This document shows, in pieces, positions 51,378-59,556 of a stretch of 64,000 nucleotides of DNA. A program made the position numbers and the translations under genes. Source of the stretch: Virgibacillus siamensis (GTDB lineage: Bacteria; Bacillota; Bacilli; Bacillales; Amphibacillaceae); NCBI RefSeq assembly GCF_900162695.1, contig NZ_FUIH01000007.1, positions 1,798,001 through 1,862,000 of the forward strand. The letters are read 5' to 3'. A model generated the notes under the pieces. The model was not told the origin of the DNA, made no database searches, and saw only the letters and a list, made by a program, of their open reading frames with translations. Each line of letters starts with the position of its first letter. The stretch's first letter is position 1.

Positions 51378-52718
51378 TTAGTTTTTCGACCGCTCTTTCT
51401 TCATCTTATCAATCAAATCACTTGCCTTTTGCTTCTCTCCTTCAATCCGCTTTTTAAGTTGTTCCTCTTTCTTTTCGTTCAATTGGTCCAACTTTTCCTC
51501 TCTGGATTCTATCAGTTCCTCTACTTTATCCGCTTCTTTTTCCGTTATTTTCTTCGTTTCAACCAATCCTATTAATCCCGATAACAGAAAATCTTTCTCC
51601 TGTGAAATAACATCATCAAAATCGGAAGCAATTGCATCCAAATCATCGTTCTTATGAATCGCATCCCAGGTTAGATCCACACCTTCCATAGCGCTCCACA
51701 TATTTAGCTCTGCCGCTTCAACCGCTTCCTGGATATTATTCTGTGCTGCCACAAAAATATCTTTGCCGGAATCAACATTCGTGAAAGATCCGCCACCGGC
51801 TTTCGCAACTTTTTTCAGCTGTGCCTGTGCTTTATTTCCTACATCGAAGCCAATAATATTTACTGCAGTCGCAATGCCTGAATCGTGTAATGTCTTTGCG
51901 GCATTTACAGGATTGCCCCCACAGGTTTCCTCCCCATCACTAATGATGTACACAACATTTTTCACGTTTTTTCCGGAATAACCCTTTAAATCCTTTTTCG
52001 CCGCTTTTATTGATGCAGCAAGTGGCGTCCAGCCGGCCGGTTTAAATTTAGACAGCGACTTATTAAATTTTGCCTTTTTATATGTACTGAGCGGATAAAC
52101 AACTTCCGTACTGCTGCAAGATTTTTTCTTGTCGGCGTCACTCCCGGTGCCTTTGTGCCCATAGACCCGTAACATTACCTTAGCATCTTTAGGTAAATCG
52201 GAAACGAACTTTTGCAATGATTCTTTTGCTGCTTTCATTTTCATTTCGCCGTTCACATAAGCACCCATACTTCCACTTGCATCCATCAACAAGGCAACAT
52301 GCAATTTTTTATTTTCTTCCTTCTTGTCCGAACCCTTGCCCTGCTTGGGTGCTCCATCCACGATAAATGAAGGGTTGAAATTTTTGTATTTCTTCAATAC
52401 CTTGCTGTAATCAGCTGCCAATAAATGAATTAAATGGTTATATGCTTCATCGGCGGTAAGATCCTCAGGCAATGACCCAACAGTTTTCTTTAATTTTTCA
52501 GGTCCCATTTTCTCAGATGTAAAGGCTTCACCCGGCCCTTCCTTCACCATTGCTTCGGGTTCTGTCGCCGCTTTCGGTATATTCGATTTGTCCGGTTCTT
52601 CTTGCTGTTCCCCGGCTTTTTCGTCTTTCTTACCTTTTGCTGCTTCATCTTCTGAACAACCTGTCAATAGAATCATAAATGCAAATAAAATTATGGAAAG
52701 GAATTTTGCTAGTTTCAT
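51378..52718 (-). CDS. von Willebrand factor A lipoprotein, copy 2 of 3 (divergent)
   Basis: A 446-residue lipoprotein (lipobox LTGC, Cys about 21). After an acidic linker, the vWA domain spans about 140-330 with MIDAS residues in LLMDASGSMGAYV, GWTPLAASIK and IISDGEETCGG. The paired cysteines of the other copies are conserved (SCSSTEVVYP; ETCGG). The C-terminal 100 residues are a strongly charged coiled coil (KEADKVEELIESREEKLDQ). The start has AGGTGGAAG upstream. A terminator at 52983-53014 separates it from the genes to the right, so it begins its own transcript. Confidence 0.88.
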   Translation of the reverse strand: MKLAKFLSIILFAFMILLTGCSEDEAAKGKKDEKAGEQQEEPDKSNIPKAATEPEAMVKEGPGEAFTSEKMGPEKLKKTVGSLPEDLTADEAYNHLIHLLAADYSKVLKKYKNFNPSFIVDGAPKQGKGSDKKEENKKLHVALLMDASGSMGAYVNGEMKMKAAKESLQKFVSDLPKDAKVMLRVYGHKGTGSDADKKKSCSSTEVVYPLSTYKKAKFNKSLSKFKPAGWTPLAASIKAAKKDLKGYSGKNVKNVVYIISDGEETCGGNPVNAAKTLHDSGIATAVNIIGFDVGNKAQAQLKKVAKAGGGSFTNVDSGKDIFVAAQNNIQEAVEAAELNMWSAMEGVDLTWDAIHKNDDLDAIASDFDDVISQEKDFLLSGLIGLVETKKITEKEADKVEELIESREEKLDQLNEKKEEQLKKRIEGEKQKASDLIDKMKKERSKN

Positions 52719-52982
52719 TTGTACTTCCACCTACTTATCAATAAATTTTAACCAATGTAACATCAATTAGGCTTTCTTTTCTTCCGAGACCATCCCCCTC
52801 TATCAGTTTGCCATACATTTTGACCTTTCTGGATGTCTCCCAGAGGTTCGAACTCACTTCGGGAATATTATTTTGTTCCTGGGACTGATTGCTCTCTTTA
52901 GGGGGATTTTCCTTTTTGCAGTAACATCTGTACAGCCTGTAAAAATATTTTTCCTATATATGTATGCTCTTTATATAAATAA
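52719..52982. other. Gap upstream of vWA copy 2, no gene seen
   Basis: About 260 nt without a supported gene. It must hold the promoter of the 52718-49080 unit; I find no clear -35/-10 pair. AT-rich stretches lie at 52950-52980. Confidence 0.4.
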
Positions 52983-53014
52983 AAGGGAAAATGCTAAAAC
53001 CGTCATTTTCCCTT
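52983..53014 (-). terminator. Intrinsic terminator within the Tad-associated locus
   Basis: On the minus strand AAGGGAAAATG...CATTTTCCCTT 11-bp stem followed by TTATTT, just after the stop of 53022-53231. It divides the locus into a main unit (right) and the vWA 1/2 unit (left). Confidence 0.85.
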
Positions 53015-53021
53015 CTTAAAA

Positions 53022-53231
53022 TTATGATGATTGCTTCCCTTCTTTTTCCCATATGGCAGTGAGATGATTCTTCCTCATAAGCGGAAGGGCAAACCCAACA
53101 ACAATCGCGGTTAACGGAAACCCTTCTGAACCCGCCAGCCATTCAAAAACCGTCACAGGTACAAAAATACCATAGATAAAAATCATTAGGATCAAGTAGA
53201 ATCGCCGCCAGTTCTTTTCGGATTTTGACAT
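53022..53231 (-). CDS. Small two-span membrane protein
   Basis: 69 residues: basic start MSKSEKNWRRF, helix 1 at about 12-32, helix 2 at about 38-52, and a hydrophilic tail. CAGGGAG precedes the ATG. Not recognised; last gene of the main locus transcript. Confidence 0.65.
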   Translation of the reverse strand: MSKSEKNWRRFYLILMIFIYGIFVPVTVFEWLAGSEGFPLTAIVVGFALPLMRKNHLTAIWEKEGKQSS

Positions 53232-53259
53232 GAATGTAACACTCCCTGAACAGGTTTAT

Positions 53260-53766
53260 TTACTCCGTATCTAGCTGGACATTATACTCCTCAGCTAAGT
53301 TTAAAAACTTCTCGTCAGCTTTCTTCCCTAACTCTATTGCCTTCTTCAATTGCTCATTTGCTTTATTCACCAGTTCTTTTGCTTTTTGCTCGCCAATTCC
53401 TTCACCCATTTTTTTCACTGCATCAAATTTCATATTCATGCCTTTTTCCCATTTCTCAAATTGGTTGAGTCGCATTCTATGTAATTCCTTTACAACATCC
53501 GTTTTAGGATCCTGTGATTTCAGATATTCCGCAATATCTTTAACAATTGGCATTGCTTTTTCCTTTTGCATTTGATAGGCAGCCTTTGGATTTGCCTCTT
53601 GGAGAGATTGTTTAATAATTTTATCCAATTCTTCACCTTTATCATTTACATTTTTAAGATAGCTGTTATGGTATTCAACAATCTCCTTAGCCTGTTCGGA
53701 TGCACAGGCCGCTAATAGCATAACAATTGATAAACCAATTAAAAATAATACCTTTTTCCCTTTCAT
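53260..53766 (-). CDS. Small helical lipoprotein
   Basis: A 168-residue lipoprotein (signal MKGKKVLFLIGLSIVMLLAAC, modified Cys at 21). The mature part is all-helical and charged (KELVNKANEQLKKAIELGKK), suggesting a coiled-coil or spectrin-like bundle. No known family is recognised. GGGGATATT precedes the ATG. It lies 28 nt upstream of the small membrane gene and 18 nt after the TadG-like gene, within the pilus transcript; a pilotin-like role is a guess from position. Confidence 0.75.
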   Translation of the reverse strand: MKGKKVLFLIGLSIVMLLAACASEQAKEIVEYHNSYLKNVNDKGEELDKIIKQSLQEANPKAAYQMQKEKAMPIVKDIAEYLKSQDPKTDVVKELHRMRLNQFEKWEKGMNMKFDAVKKMGEGIGEQKAKELVNKANEQLKKAIELGKKADEKFLNLAEEYNVQLDTE

Positions 53767-53784
53767 TCCAATATCCCCAATCTA

Positions 53785-54453
53785 TTAGTTGTCAAGTGGA
53801 ATCGTATAACTATAATTCCAGATTTCATCCAGGAAATCTATTTCCGGACCGGCCGATTCCTGGTAAACGTTCTCCTCTAACCCTTCCATATACCCATCAA
53901 ATGATACACTTTCCATTTCATTTGCAGCTCTTACATAAAATCGGTTATCCCGTATGTATAAAACTGCCCCCTCTAATTTACCACCATTATCTGTAATTGT
54001 ATCTTTCACTTCATTTATGACCTTTCGTTCTATATGTTTATTCTGAAGCAACTCATGTAATTTCTGCCTGACAACGTCTTTGTTTAGCTCTTCTGTTAAT
54101 ACTTGGTCAAATGCCTCCACTTCAATTTCATTTTGTGACCAATCATTATAGGCTCCATTGTTTGCCAATGCAGTTGCTCGATCATCCACATCTTCTTCAA
54201 TGTCCTTGAAGAAAGCTTGAAGTGCTCCTTCCAGCGTATCATGTTCATAATCGTAAATGACCTTCCGAACTTCTTCGTAGAGTACACTCGAACCTGATAG
54301 GCTTGCCTGTTGTACTGTTGTTGTTGAATCCTCCTTCGTAGCAAGTGCAGCACCTAAATTCAACACAAAAATAAGCAGTATCATAATAATGCTTAGCATT
54401 CCGAGGACAAATAGCGCAATATTTCCCTCTTCATTTCTGATAGATTTCCACAT
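53785..54453 (-). CDS. TadG/TadE-like pseudopilin with N-terminal anchor
   Basis: 222 residues. The N-terminus MWKSIRNEEGNIALFVLGML has the short basic lead, the E-E-G-N motif and a hydrophobic helix typical of TadE/TadG pseudopilins. The mature part is extracytoplasmic and mixed alpha/beta. Its ATG overlaps the stop of the preceding tadE-like gene by one base (TGATG), so the two are translationally coupled and probably form a complex. Confidence 0.78.
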   Translation of the reverse strand: MWKSIRNEEGNIALFVLGMLSIIMILLIFVLNLGAALATKEDSTTTVQQASLSGSSVLYEEVRKVIYDYEHDTLEGALQAFFKDIEEDVDDRATALANNGAYNDWSQNEIEVEAFDQVLTEELNKDVVRQKLHELLQNKHIERKVINEVKDTITDNGGKLEGAVLYIRDNRFYVRAANEMESVSFDGYMEGLEENVYQESAGPEIDFLDEIWNYSYTIPLDN

Positions 54454-54860
54454 CACTCAATCACCCGACCATAGGCTTCAGTGGTATAGGGAACAGAGGG
54501 TAGGGAATAACCCAAAATTTCTTCGGGTAAAAAGATCAAATGTATATTAACACTAACGCTGGCAGAAAACTCTTTACTTCCCAAGTTCGAACCTGAAATT
54601 GAACTTGCCTGCAAATAATTGCCGGTGGAGGATAATATCTCTCTGGCAGCTGTTGCGGCCTCGGCAGGATTTTCTGTTACAGAGTATACCGTAGCATATT
54701 CATTTGCAGCCGATTGCGTAACTAATACAGCATTAACACCAACAACAAACTGGACAATAATCATTAACAACATCAGAGCCAATGGTACAATCCCCAGAAA
54801 CTCTATTGTTGCTGAACCATCTTCACTTTTTGCCTTTTTTCTCCACCATTTAAGCATCAT
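54453..54860 (-). CDS. TadE-like pseudopilin
   Basis: 135 residues: MMLKWWRKKAKSEDGSATIE leads into a hydrophobic helix at about 22-45, the E-D-G-S-A-T-I-E-F hallmark of TadE proteins. The C-terminal part (about 50-135) is extracytoplasmic. TadE proteins are minor pseudopilins of the Flp/Tad system. GGAGAG precedes the ATG. It overlaps the TadG-like gene by one base. Confidence 0.85.
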   Translation of the reverse strand: MMLKWWRKKAKSEDGSATIEFLGIVPLALMLLMIIVQFVVGVNAVLVTQSAANEYATVYSVTENPAEAATAAREILSSTGNYLQASSISGSNLGSKEFSASVSVNIHLIFLPEEILGYSLPSVPYTTEAYGRVIE

Positions 54861-54888
54861 ACACTCTCCTACCCTTATAGTTACTATT

Positions 54889-55740
54889 TTATAGATTTGG
54901 ATGCCGGATATCCTTTTTCATGGAATTAATCCGCTTTTGCTGTTCGCTATAAAAATAGTCCCATACTGCTTCCTTATGCTCATTCATATTCATGTCCTCC
55001 AAACCTTCCACATAAGTTACACTATTGATTTCTTTCGTTAATTTCCGTTCACCTTTTGCAAATTCCTTTATATACTGATTGATTTCATGATTTGATAATT
55101 CATTTACGTGCTCATTATCTTTTCGATCTTGATCTATCTTTTCGAATAAATCAACTGCACCACGATTTACAAGCAGCTGTTTATATTGTATATAATCCAT
55201 CTCGAGGAATACTTCTTTCGCGTATTCAATATCTTCAGGAAAAAATTTGGAACCATCAATTTCCTTTTGATCATAATAAGTCGTATATTCATTCATAAGT
55301 TTCACATGCTTTTCCTGAAGCTCTATTTGTGTATTGAGCGAATTCCAACATGTTTTATAATTTTCACGTACATTATCCAATAACACTGCTTTCTCAAGTA
55401 CAGTTTCCAGGAAAGTTCTTGTTTTATAAAAAGCTTGCATATCGATATTCTTCCGTTCCATTCCATACCTCTGAATATTGCCAGTCATCGTTAACAGCAA
55501 TATAAGCGATTCGAAAGCTTTTTCATAGTTTTCCAAGGACGTATTACTGCCTGATGACAAAACGGCTGCCTTTGTTTTATCAACTATTCTCTTTTGATAA
55601 TAGACAAGGTAATAATCTGCATCCTCTAATCGAAAGTGCTGTGGATTAAATTTCACTTTCTCAAAAAACTTTTTATACTTATTGGCTTTTTGTTTGATTG
55701 ATTGATCTACCTCTGACAACCTTAGCATCCTTTCTAACAC
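54889..55740 (-). CDS. Cytosolic helical partner protein A
   Basis: A 283-residue soluble, predominantly helical protein without signal or membrane segment. It is a paralogue of the protein at 58656: both have KKFFE near the N-terminus, a YY.(V/I)Y stretch after it, D-(Y/L)-IQYKQL near residue 190 and a D..(R/N)..NEHVNE / ENVNES segment after it. Each copy follows directly behind a secreted W-x-G repeat gene, so a chaperone, immunity or export-adaptor role for that protein is plausible; none is known. The start is GTG at 55740 with a poor ribosome site; an ATG four codons later is an alternative. Confidence 0.75.
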   Translation of the reverse strand: MLERMLRLSEVDQSIKQKANKYKKFFEKVKFNPQHFRLEDADYYLVYYQKRIVDKTKAAVLSSGSNTSLENYEKAFESLILLLTMTGNIQRYGMERKNIDMQAFYKTRTFLETVLEKAVLLDNVRENYKTCWNSLNTQIELQEKHVKLMNEYTTYYDQKEIDGSKFFPEDIEYAKEVFLEMDYIQYKQLLVNRGAVDLFEKIDQDRKDNEHVNELSNHEINQYIKEFAKGERKLTKEINSVTYVEGLEDMNMNEHKEAVWDYFYSEQQKRINSMKKDIRHPNL

Positions 55741-55768
55741 AGATTCTTAGATAAGGCTTTCTTCATTA

Positions 55769-57061
55769 TTAAAACCATCCAGTTACTGTATCCCATGCAC
55801 TGGACGCAACATCTTTAATCGCGTTTCCTGCTTTTTTCGCTAAATGCTTCCCAGTATCCCATAAATTACCTTTCCAATTATCCGCAAATAATTTAACACC
55901 TTTGGAAACTACCCAAACACCCGCTCCAACGGCTACCATACCAGCACCAATTGCCTGACCGCCTGGTATTGCTGAAGCAACAACACCGGCGTTCATCAAC
56001 GTATTTCCCAGGCTTGCCGTTGCATCAGCAACAGCGGAAGTTTTTTCAGCCCCGGATGCATCACTGGTTAAAACATCATATGCCTTGGCACCTTTATATC
56101 CCGTTTCGAATGCAGAAACTCCCGTGCCAACAACTGCTGCAGCAACATTTAATTTTGATAATGCACCTACAGAAGCCGCTGGCGGGGTGAAATTATCAGC
56201 TGTTCTAGCTGCATCCGCTAATGTATCAGTCGTTGAAGCAAATTGACGTGCAGTACGAAAATCCTGCACACCTTTAACACCATCAGCCACATGTGTATAT
56301 GTATCATACATACTATTAATGGCATTATTCCCAACACCAAGTTTAACCCCGTTCATAAGTATATTGGAATAAAACCTGCCACCATAGTTAAACTTAGGGT
56401 TGTAGCCGAGGTCTTTCATCTTCATATAAGTTTGATAGTCACCCATCAGCTTGGCCTGACCCATTACCACATCATTGACAATATATTTACCTACGTTATA
56501 TTCGTAAGGGAGCTTTGAATACTCTTCCAATCCAACATCATTGTCTGTGCCATTACCGGGCGTACCGTTTTCCTTTGCTCCATTGCCTTCTGTTTCGTTA
56601 CCGTCCGTGACATTTCCTTCTGCTCCATCGCTGTCTGTTCCGTTACCGTCCGTGACATTTCCTTCTGTTCCATCGCCGTCTGTTCCGTTACCGTCCGTGA
56701 CATTTCCTTCTGTTCCATTGCCGTCTGTTCCGTTACCGTCCGTGACATTTCCTTCTGTTCCATTGCCGTCTGTTCCGTTACCGTTCGTGCTATTCCCTTC
56801 CCAACTCTTACCTTCCCAGGGGTTTCCTGACCACAGTAAACTGTCACCATCCCAGGAGTTTCCTTCCCAGGTATCTCCGGACCAGGTGTCCCCGGACCAT
56901 TGTGTATCATTACCTTCCCAAGAATCTCCTTCCCACGGATTTCCTTCCCAAGTGTCACCCTCCCATGGTCCCACTGCAAAGGCAACAGGAGTTAATACAG
57001 GTTGAAAGATAACAAAGATTATTGCCAAGGAAACTAAGATTTTTTTAATTAATCCGCTCAT
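55769..57061 (-). CDS. Secreted W-x-G repeat protein A
   Basis: 430 residues. A signal peptide ends at the AFAVG site near residue 30. Residues about 31-90 hold eleven W-x-G pentapeptides (WEGDT, WEGNP, WSGDT and similar). Residues 91-170 are N-G-T-D/E-G repeats in 15-residue units. A middle region (YNVGKYIVNDVVMGQAKLMG) and a hydrophobic, Gly/Ala-rich C-terminal domain from about 300 follow, ending DNWKGNLWDTGKHLAKKAGN and a Trp-containing amphipathic helix. The last 50 residues are almost the same as in the paralogue at 59555. No LPXTG anchor. Many N-x-T sequons. The C-terminal helix recalls toxin or pore-forming helices, but no family is recognised. Confidence 0.82.
   Translation of the reverse strand: MSGLIKKILVSLAIIFVIFQPVLTPVAFAVGPWEGDTWEGNPWEGDSWEGNDTQWSGDTWSGDTWEGNSWDGDSLLWSGNPWEGKSWEGNSTNGNGTDGNGTEGNVTDGNGTDGNGTEGNVTDGNGTDGDGTEGNVTDGNGTDSDGAEGNVTDGNETEGNGAKENGTPGNGTDNDVGLEEYSKLPYEYNVGKYIVNDVVMGQAKLMGDYQTYMKMKDLGYNPKFNYGGRFYSNILMNGVKLGVGNNAINSMYDTYTHVADGVKGVQDFRTARQFASTTDTLADAARTADNFTPPAASVGALSKLNVAAAVVGTGVSAFETGYKGAKAYDVLTSDASGAEKTSAVADATASLGNTLMNAGVVASAIPGGQAIGAGMVAVGAGVWVVSKGVKLFADNWKGNLWDTGKHLAKKAGNAIKDVASSAWDTVTGWF
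56596..56775 (-). repeat. Four 45-bp tandem repeats coding N-G-T-D-G units
   Basis: Four nearly perfect 45-bp units starting at 56596, 56641, 56686 and 56731, with a fifth partial one at 56776. The two rightmost are identical, so recent slippage or unequal exchange is likely. Confidence 0.92.
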
Positions 57062-57125
57062 AAACTTCCCTCATTTCTAAGTAATTTAATGGAGATATAT
57101 AGAAAACACTTTTCCTTTAAAAGAG

Positions 57126-57836
57126 TCAAAAACGTGAATTATCAACATCCAATGTCTGCAGTGACTTTCTCCACTTAATTATATAAAATGTAACAAGAAA
57201 AATAATGAATGGATAAAATATCAAATTTAATACCATTTGTGTAATAAGCTGGGCAGCAAACAAATCTGTAATTTTTATTAACTGGGTTGTTGTAAGAATT
57301 CCCAATCCCAGTTCTAAAACACCCGAAACAAGAATAATTAATGCAATTTTGAAAAAACGTTTTCTGCCAATCCGGAATCCTTCCTTAAATGCTTTCCATA
57401 CAGATTTACCGTCAAATACACTAATATATGGAATCGGGAAAAATAGTATTAATATGATCAACCCAGGAATTATGAATAACGTCAGACCCGCAGTTATTAA
57501 AATCGAAACAATACAGGCAAAGACAAATACTGTGAATCCATTTGAAAAAAAAATATAAATGGCATTCCGTAAGCTATATTCGTTTCCTTCTTCTTCGTTA
57601 TACACAAAACGAATATATGGTACCTGGGCATAGATAAAAATTAATAAAGTTATTAAACCGTAATATATGTCCGCAAATGAATAAATAGGAGTGGTTCTTG
57701 GAGTGATAGCATATATGTAATTGGTTACGAATGAGTGCAAAATTAATAATGGCAATGTTGTCGTAAGCATTAATACAAGAACTTTTTCAAATTCACCCAT
57801 ATATAATTCCCAAGTTAGTTTAAGTGGATGCTTCAT
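57126..57836 (-). CDS. Six-span membrane protein A (YciC/DUF975-like)
   Basis: A 236-residue integral membrane protein with about six spans. The conserved FIIPGLIILILFFPIPYISV stretch near residue 125, followed by FDGKSVWKAFKEGFRIGRKR, is typical of DUF975/YciC-like proteins (buried Pro-Gly turn before a charged WKAFKEG loop). It is about half identical to the next gene, so this is a tandem duplication. GGAGGGA precedes the ATG. Role unknown; candidate exporter, insertase or anchor for the adjacent secreted repeat proteins. Confidence 0.8.
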   Translation of the reverse strand: MKHPLKLTWELYMGEFEKVLVLMLTTTLPLLILHSFVTNYIYAITPRTTPIYSFADIYYGLITLLIFIYAQVPYIRFVYNEEEGNEYSLRNAIYIFFSNGFTVFVFACIVSILITAGLTLFIIPGLIILILFFPIPYISVFDGKSVWKAFKEGFRIGRKRFFKIALIILVSGVLELGLGILTTTQLIKITDLFAAQLITQMVLNLIFYPFIIFLVTFYIIKWRKSLQTLDVDNSRF

Positions 57837-57857
57837 AATTCCCTCCTTAACAAGTAA

Positions 57858-58571
57858 TTAAAATACGTTTTCAGTTTCAACATCAAGTGTATCCTCTGAC
57901 TCCCGCCATTTTATAATCAAGGATGTCAAATACATAATAACGAATGGAAAAAATAATATATTTAAAGTCATTTGCGTTATAATCTGTGCGGTAAATGACG
58001 ACGAGATTTTAAAAATTTGAACTGACAGTACTACTCCGACACCAGCTTCAAGGAGTCCCGTAAATAATATAAGCAACAATATTTTTAAAAAATGTTTTTT
58101 TCCAATTCGAAAACCCTCTTTGCAAGACCTCCATACAGACTTTCCATCAAAAATGCTAATGTATGGAATCGGGAAAAAAATTGATAATAGAACCAATCCC
58201 GGAATCAGAAATAACATAAAACCAATTGTAGAAATGAAAGAAAGCAAACATGCGAATACAAATACGGTAAATCCATTTACAATGAATTGAAACAATGCAT
58301 CCCGTAAGCTATGCTCTTTTCCACGATATTCATTATACACATATCTAATATAGGGAGTCTGTGCATAGAGAAAAAACAATACAGTCAAAAACCCATAGTA
58401 GATATCTGCATACGAATACCTTACAGTAAAACTTGGTGTTATTGCATACACATAGTTAGTTACAAAAGAATGAAGCAGTAATAATGGAAATGTTGTGATA
58501 ATCATTATTACAAAAACCTTCTCGAATTTCCCTGTATATAGTTGCCATGTATTTCTAAGTGGATGTTCCAT
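57858..58571 (-). CDS. Six-span membrane protein B (YciC/DUF975-like)
   Basis: A 237-residue paralogue of the protein at 57126, with the same start pattern (MEHPLRNTWQLYTGKFEKVF), HSFVTNYVYAITP, FLIPGLVLLSIFFPIPYISI and FDGKSVWRSCKEGFRIGKKH. GGAGATA precedes the ATG. It lies 21 nt upstream of copy A and 84 nt after the partner protein gene B. Confidence 0.8.
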   Translation of the reverse strand: MEHPLRNTWQLYTGKFEKVFVIMIITTFPLLLLHSFVTNYVYAITPSFTVRYSYADIYYGFLTVLFFLYAQTPYIRYVYNEYRGKEHSLRDALFQFIVNGFTVFVFACLLSFISTIGFMLFLIPGLVLLSIFFPIPYISIFDGKSVWRSCKEGFRIGKKHFLKILLLILFTGLLEAGVGVVLSVQIFKISSSFTAQIITQMTLNILFFPFVIMYLTSLIIKWRESEDTLDVETENVF

Positions 58572-58655
58572 TATTATCTCCTTCCGGTTATGGGATAAAA
58601 TTAGATAGTTATCCCATCCGTTCTACTACATATCGGTTATTATTTTGTAAAAAAA

Positions 58656-59468
58656 CTATGGGAAACGTAATTTTTCATGGTCAACTTCAACTAGCTCATC
58701 CAGATCCCTATAATATCTGTTAAGCCATTTATCATATAATTCCTTATATGAATAATGTTCGCCCAAGACCCTGTCTTTTGTTAGTTCATTAAGAGACCTT
58801 TCCAAGTCATCTTCGGCAGCTGAACTTGTCATTTCTCTTAATAAGTTTGTATCCACAGATTCATTTACATTTTCCCGATTTTGATAAATAAAATCAAAAT
58901 CCTTTCGGGTATCATACCTTGGCTTCAATTGTTTATACTGTATTAAATCAAATTCAGGGATATATTTAACTAAGCACTCCACCTCCTCAAAAGTAAACAA
59001 ACCTTTTTCATTCACACGTTCTATAATATTTCTTGCCCTGGTAAGAAGATTAATTAGTTGATTTTGAAGTTCCTGCATTGAATTTAAGGTATCATACGCC
59101 CTTTTATAAATAACCTCTTTTTCACTATCTAAAATCTCTGAATCTATTACAGTTTTTAAATACATCTTTATCTTTTCATGCATTGAAAAATCTAAATTTG
59201 CGCGGGATTCACCTTTATTTGTTATGTTATGTTCACTCACTGAGTAATAAACATGTGGAGTAAGAGCCTTTAATGCATCATTTTTATTACCGTTGTCTGG
59301 AGTAACTACAGCGTATCCCTTTATTGATGCAGTCATCTTATTTTCGTATATCGCAAAATAGTAAACTGCATTATTCACCATAAATCCATTAAGATTAACT
59401 GTAGTATTTTCAAAGAATTTTTTGTGTTTTTCAGCTAATTTAAGAAGTTTTTTGGCACTGATTTTCAT
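58656..59468 (-). CDS. Cytosolic helical partner protein B
   Basis: A 270-residue soluble protein, paralogue of the one at 54889 (shared KKFFE, IQYKQL, acidic ENVNES region). The N-terminal 90 residues look beta-containing (NAVYYFAIYENKMTASIKGYA) and the rest helical. The ATG at 59468 is chosen because GAGGG lies 8 nt upstream; a longer frame to 59519 reads into the intergenic palindrome. It lies directly behind secreted repeat gene B, as copy A does. Confidence 0.76.
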   Translation of the reverse strand: MKISAKKLLKLAEKHKKFFENTTVNLNGFMVNNAVYYFAIYENKMTASIKGYAVVTPDNGNKNDALKALTPHVYYSVSEHNITNKGESRANLDFSMHEKIKMYLKTVIDSEILDSEKEVIYKRAYDTLNSMQELQNQLINLLTRARNIIERVNEKGLFTFEEVECLVKYIPEFDLIQYKQLKPRYDTRKDFDFIYQNRENVNESVDTNLLREMTSSAAEDDLERSLNELTKDRVLGEHYSYKELYDKWLNRYYRDLDELVEVDHEKLRFP

Positions 59469-59526
59469 TTGACATCCCTCGCAATGTATAAGTCTATACC
59501 ATTTAACACTATCTTGCATTGAGCAT

Positions 59527-59556
59527 AACAGAATAGGATTATAATCCTATTCTGTT
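59527..59556. promoter_or_regulatory. Perfect 30-nt palindrome between repeat gene B and partner gene B
   Basis: AACAGAATAGG and CCTATTCTGTT are the outer arms; all 30 positions are self-complementary. It overlaps the stop codon of the repeat gene by two bases. No T run follows on the coding strand, so it is more likely an mRNA-stabilising or processing hairpin, or a protein-binding site, than a terminator. Confidence 0.65.

Noticed and set aside
56541..57005. 154-residue plus-strand proline/serine repeat protein
   Set aside because: It is the antisense shadow of the W-x-G and N-G-T-D-G repeats of protein A; no ribosome site and the opposite strand has a signal peptide and domain order shared with a paralogue.
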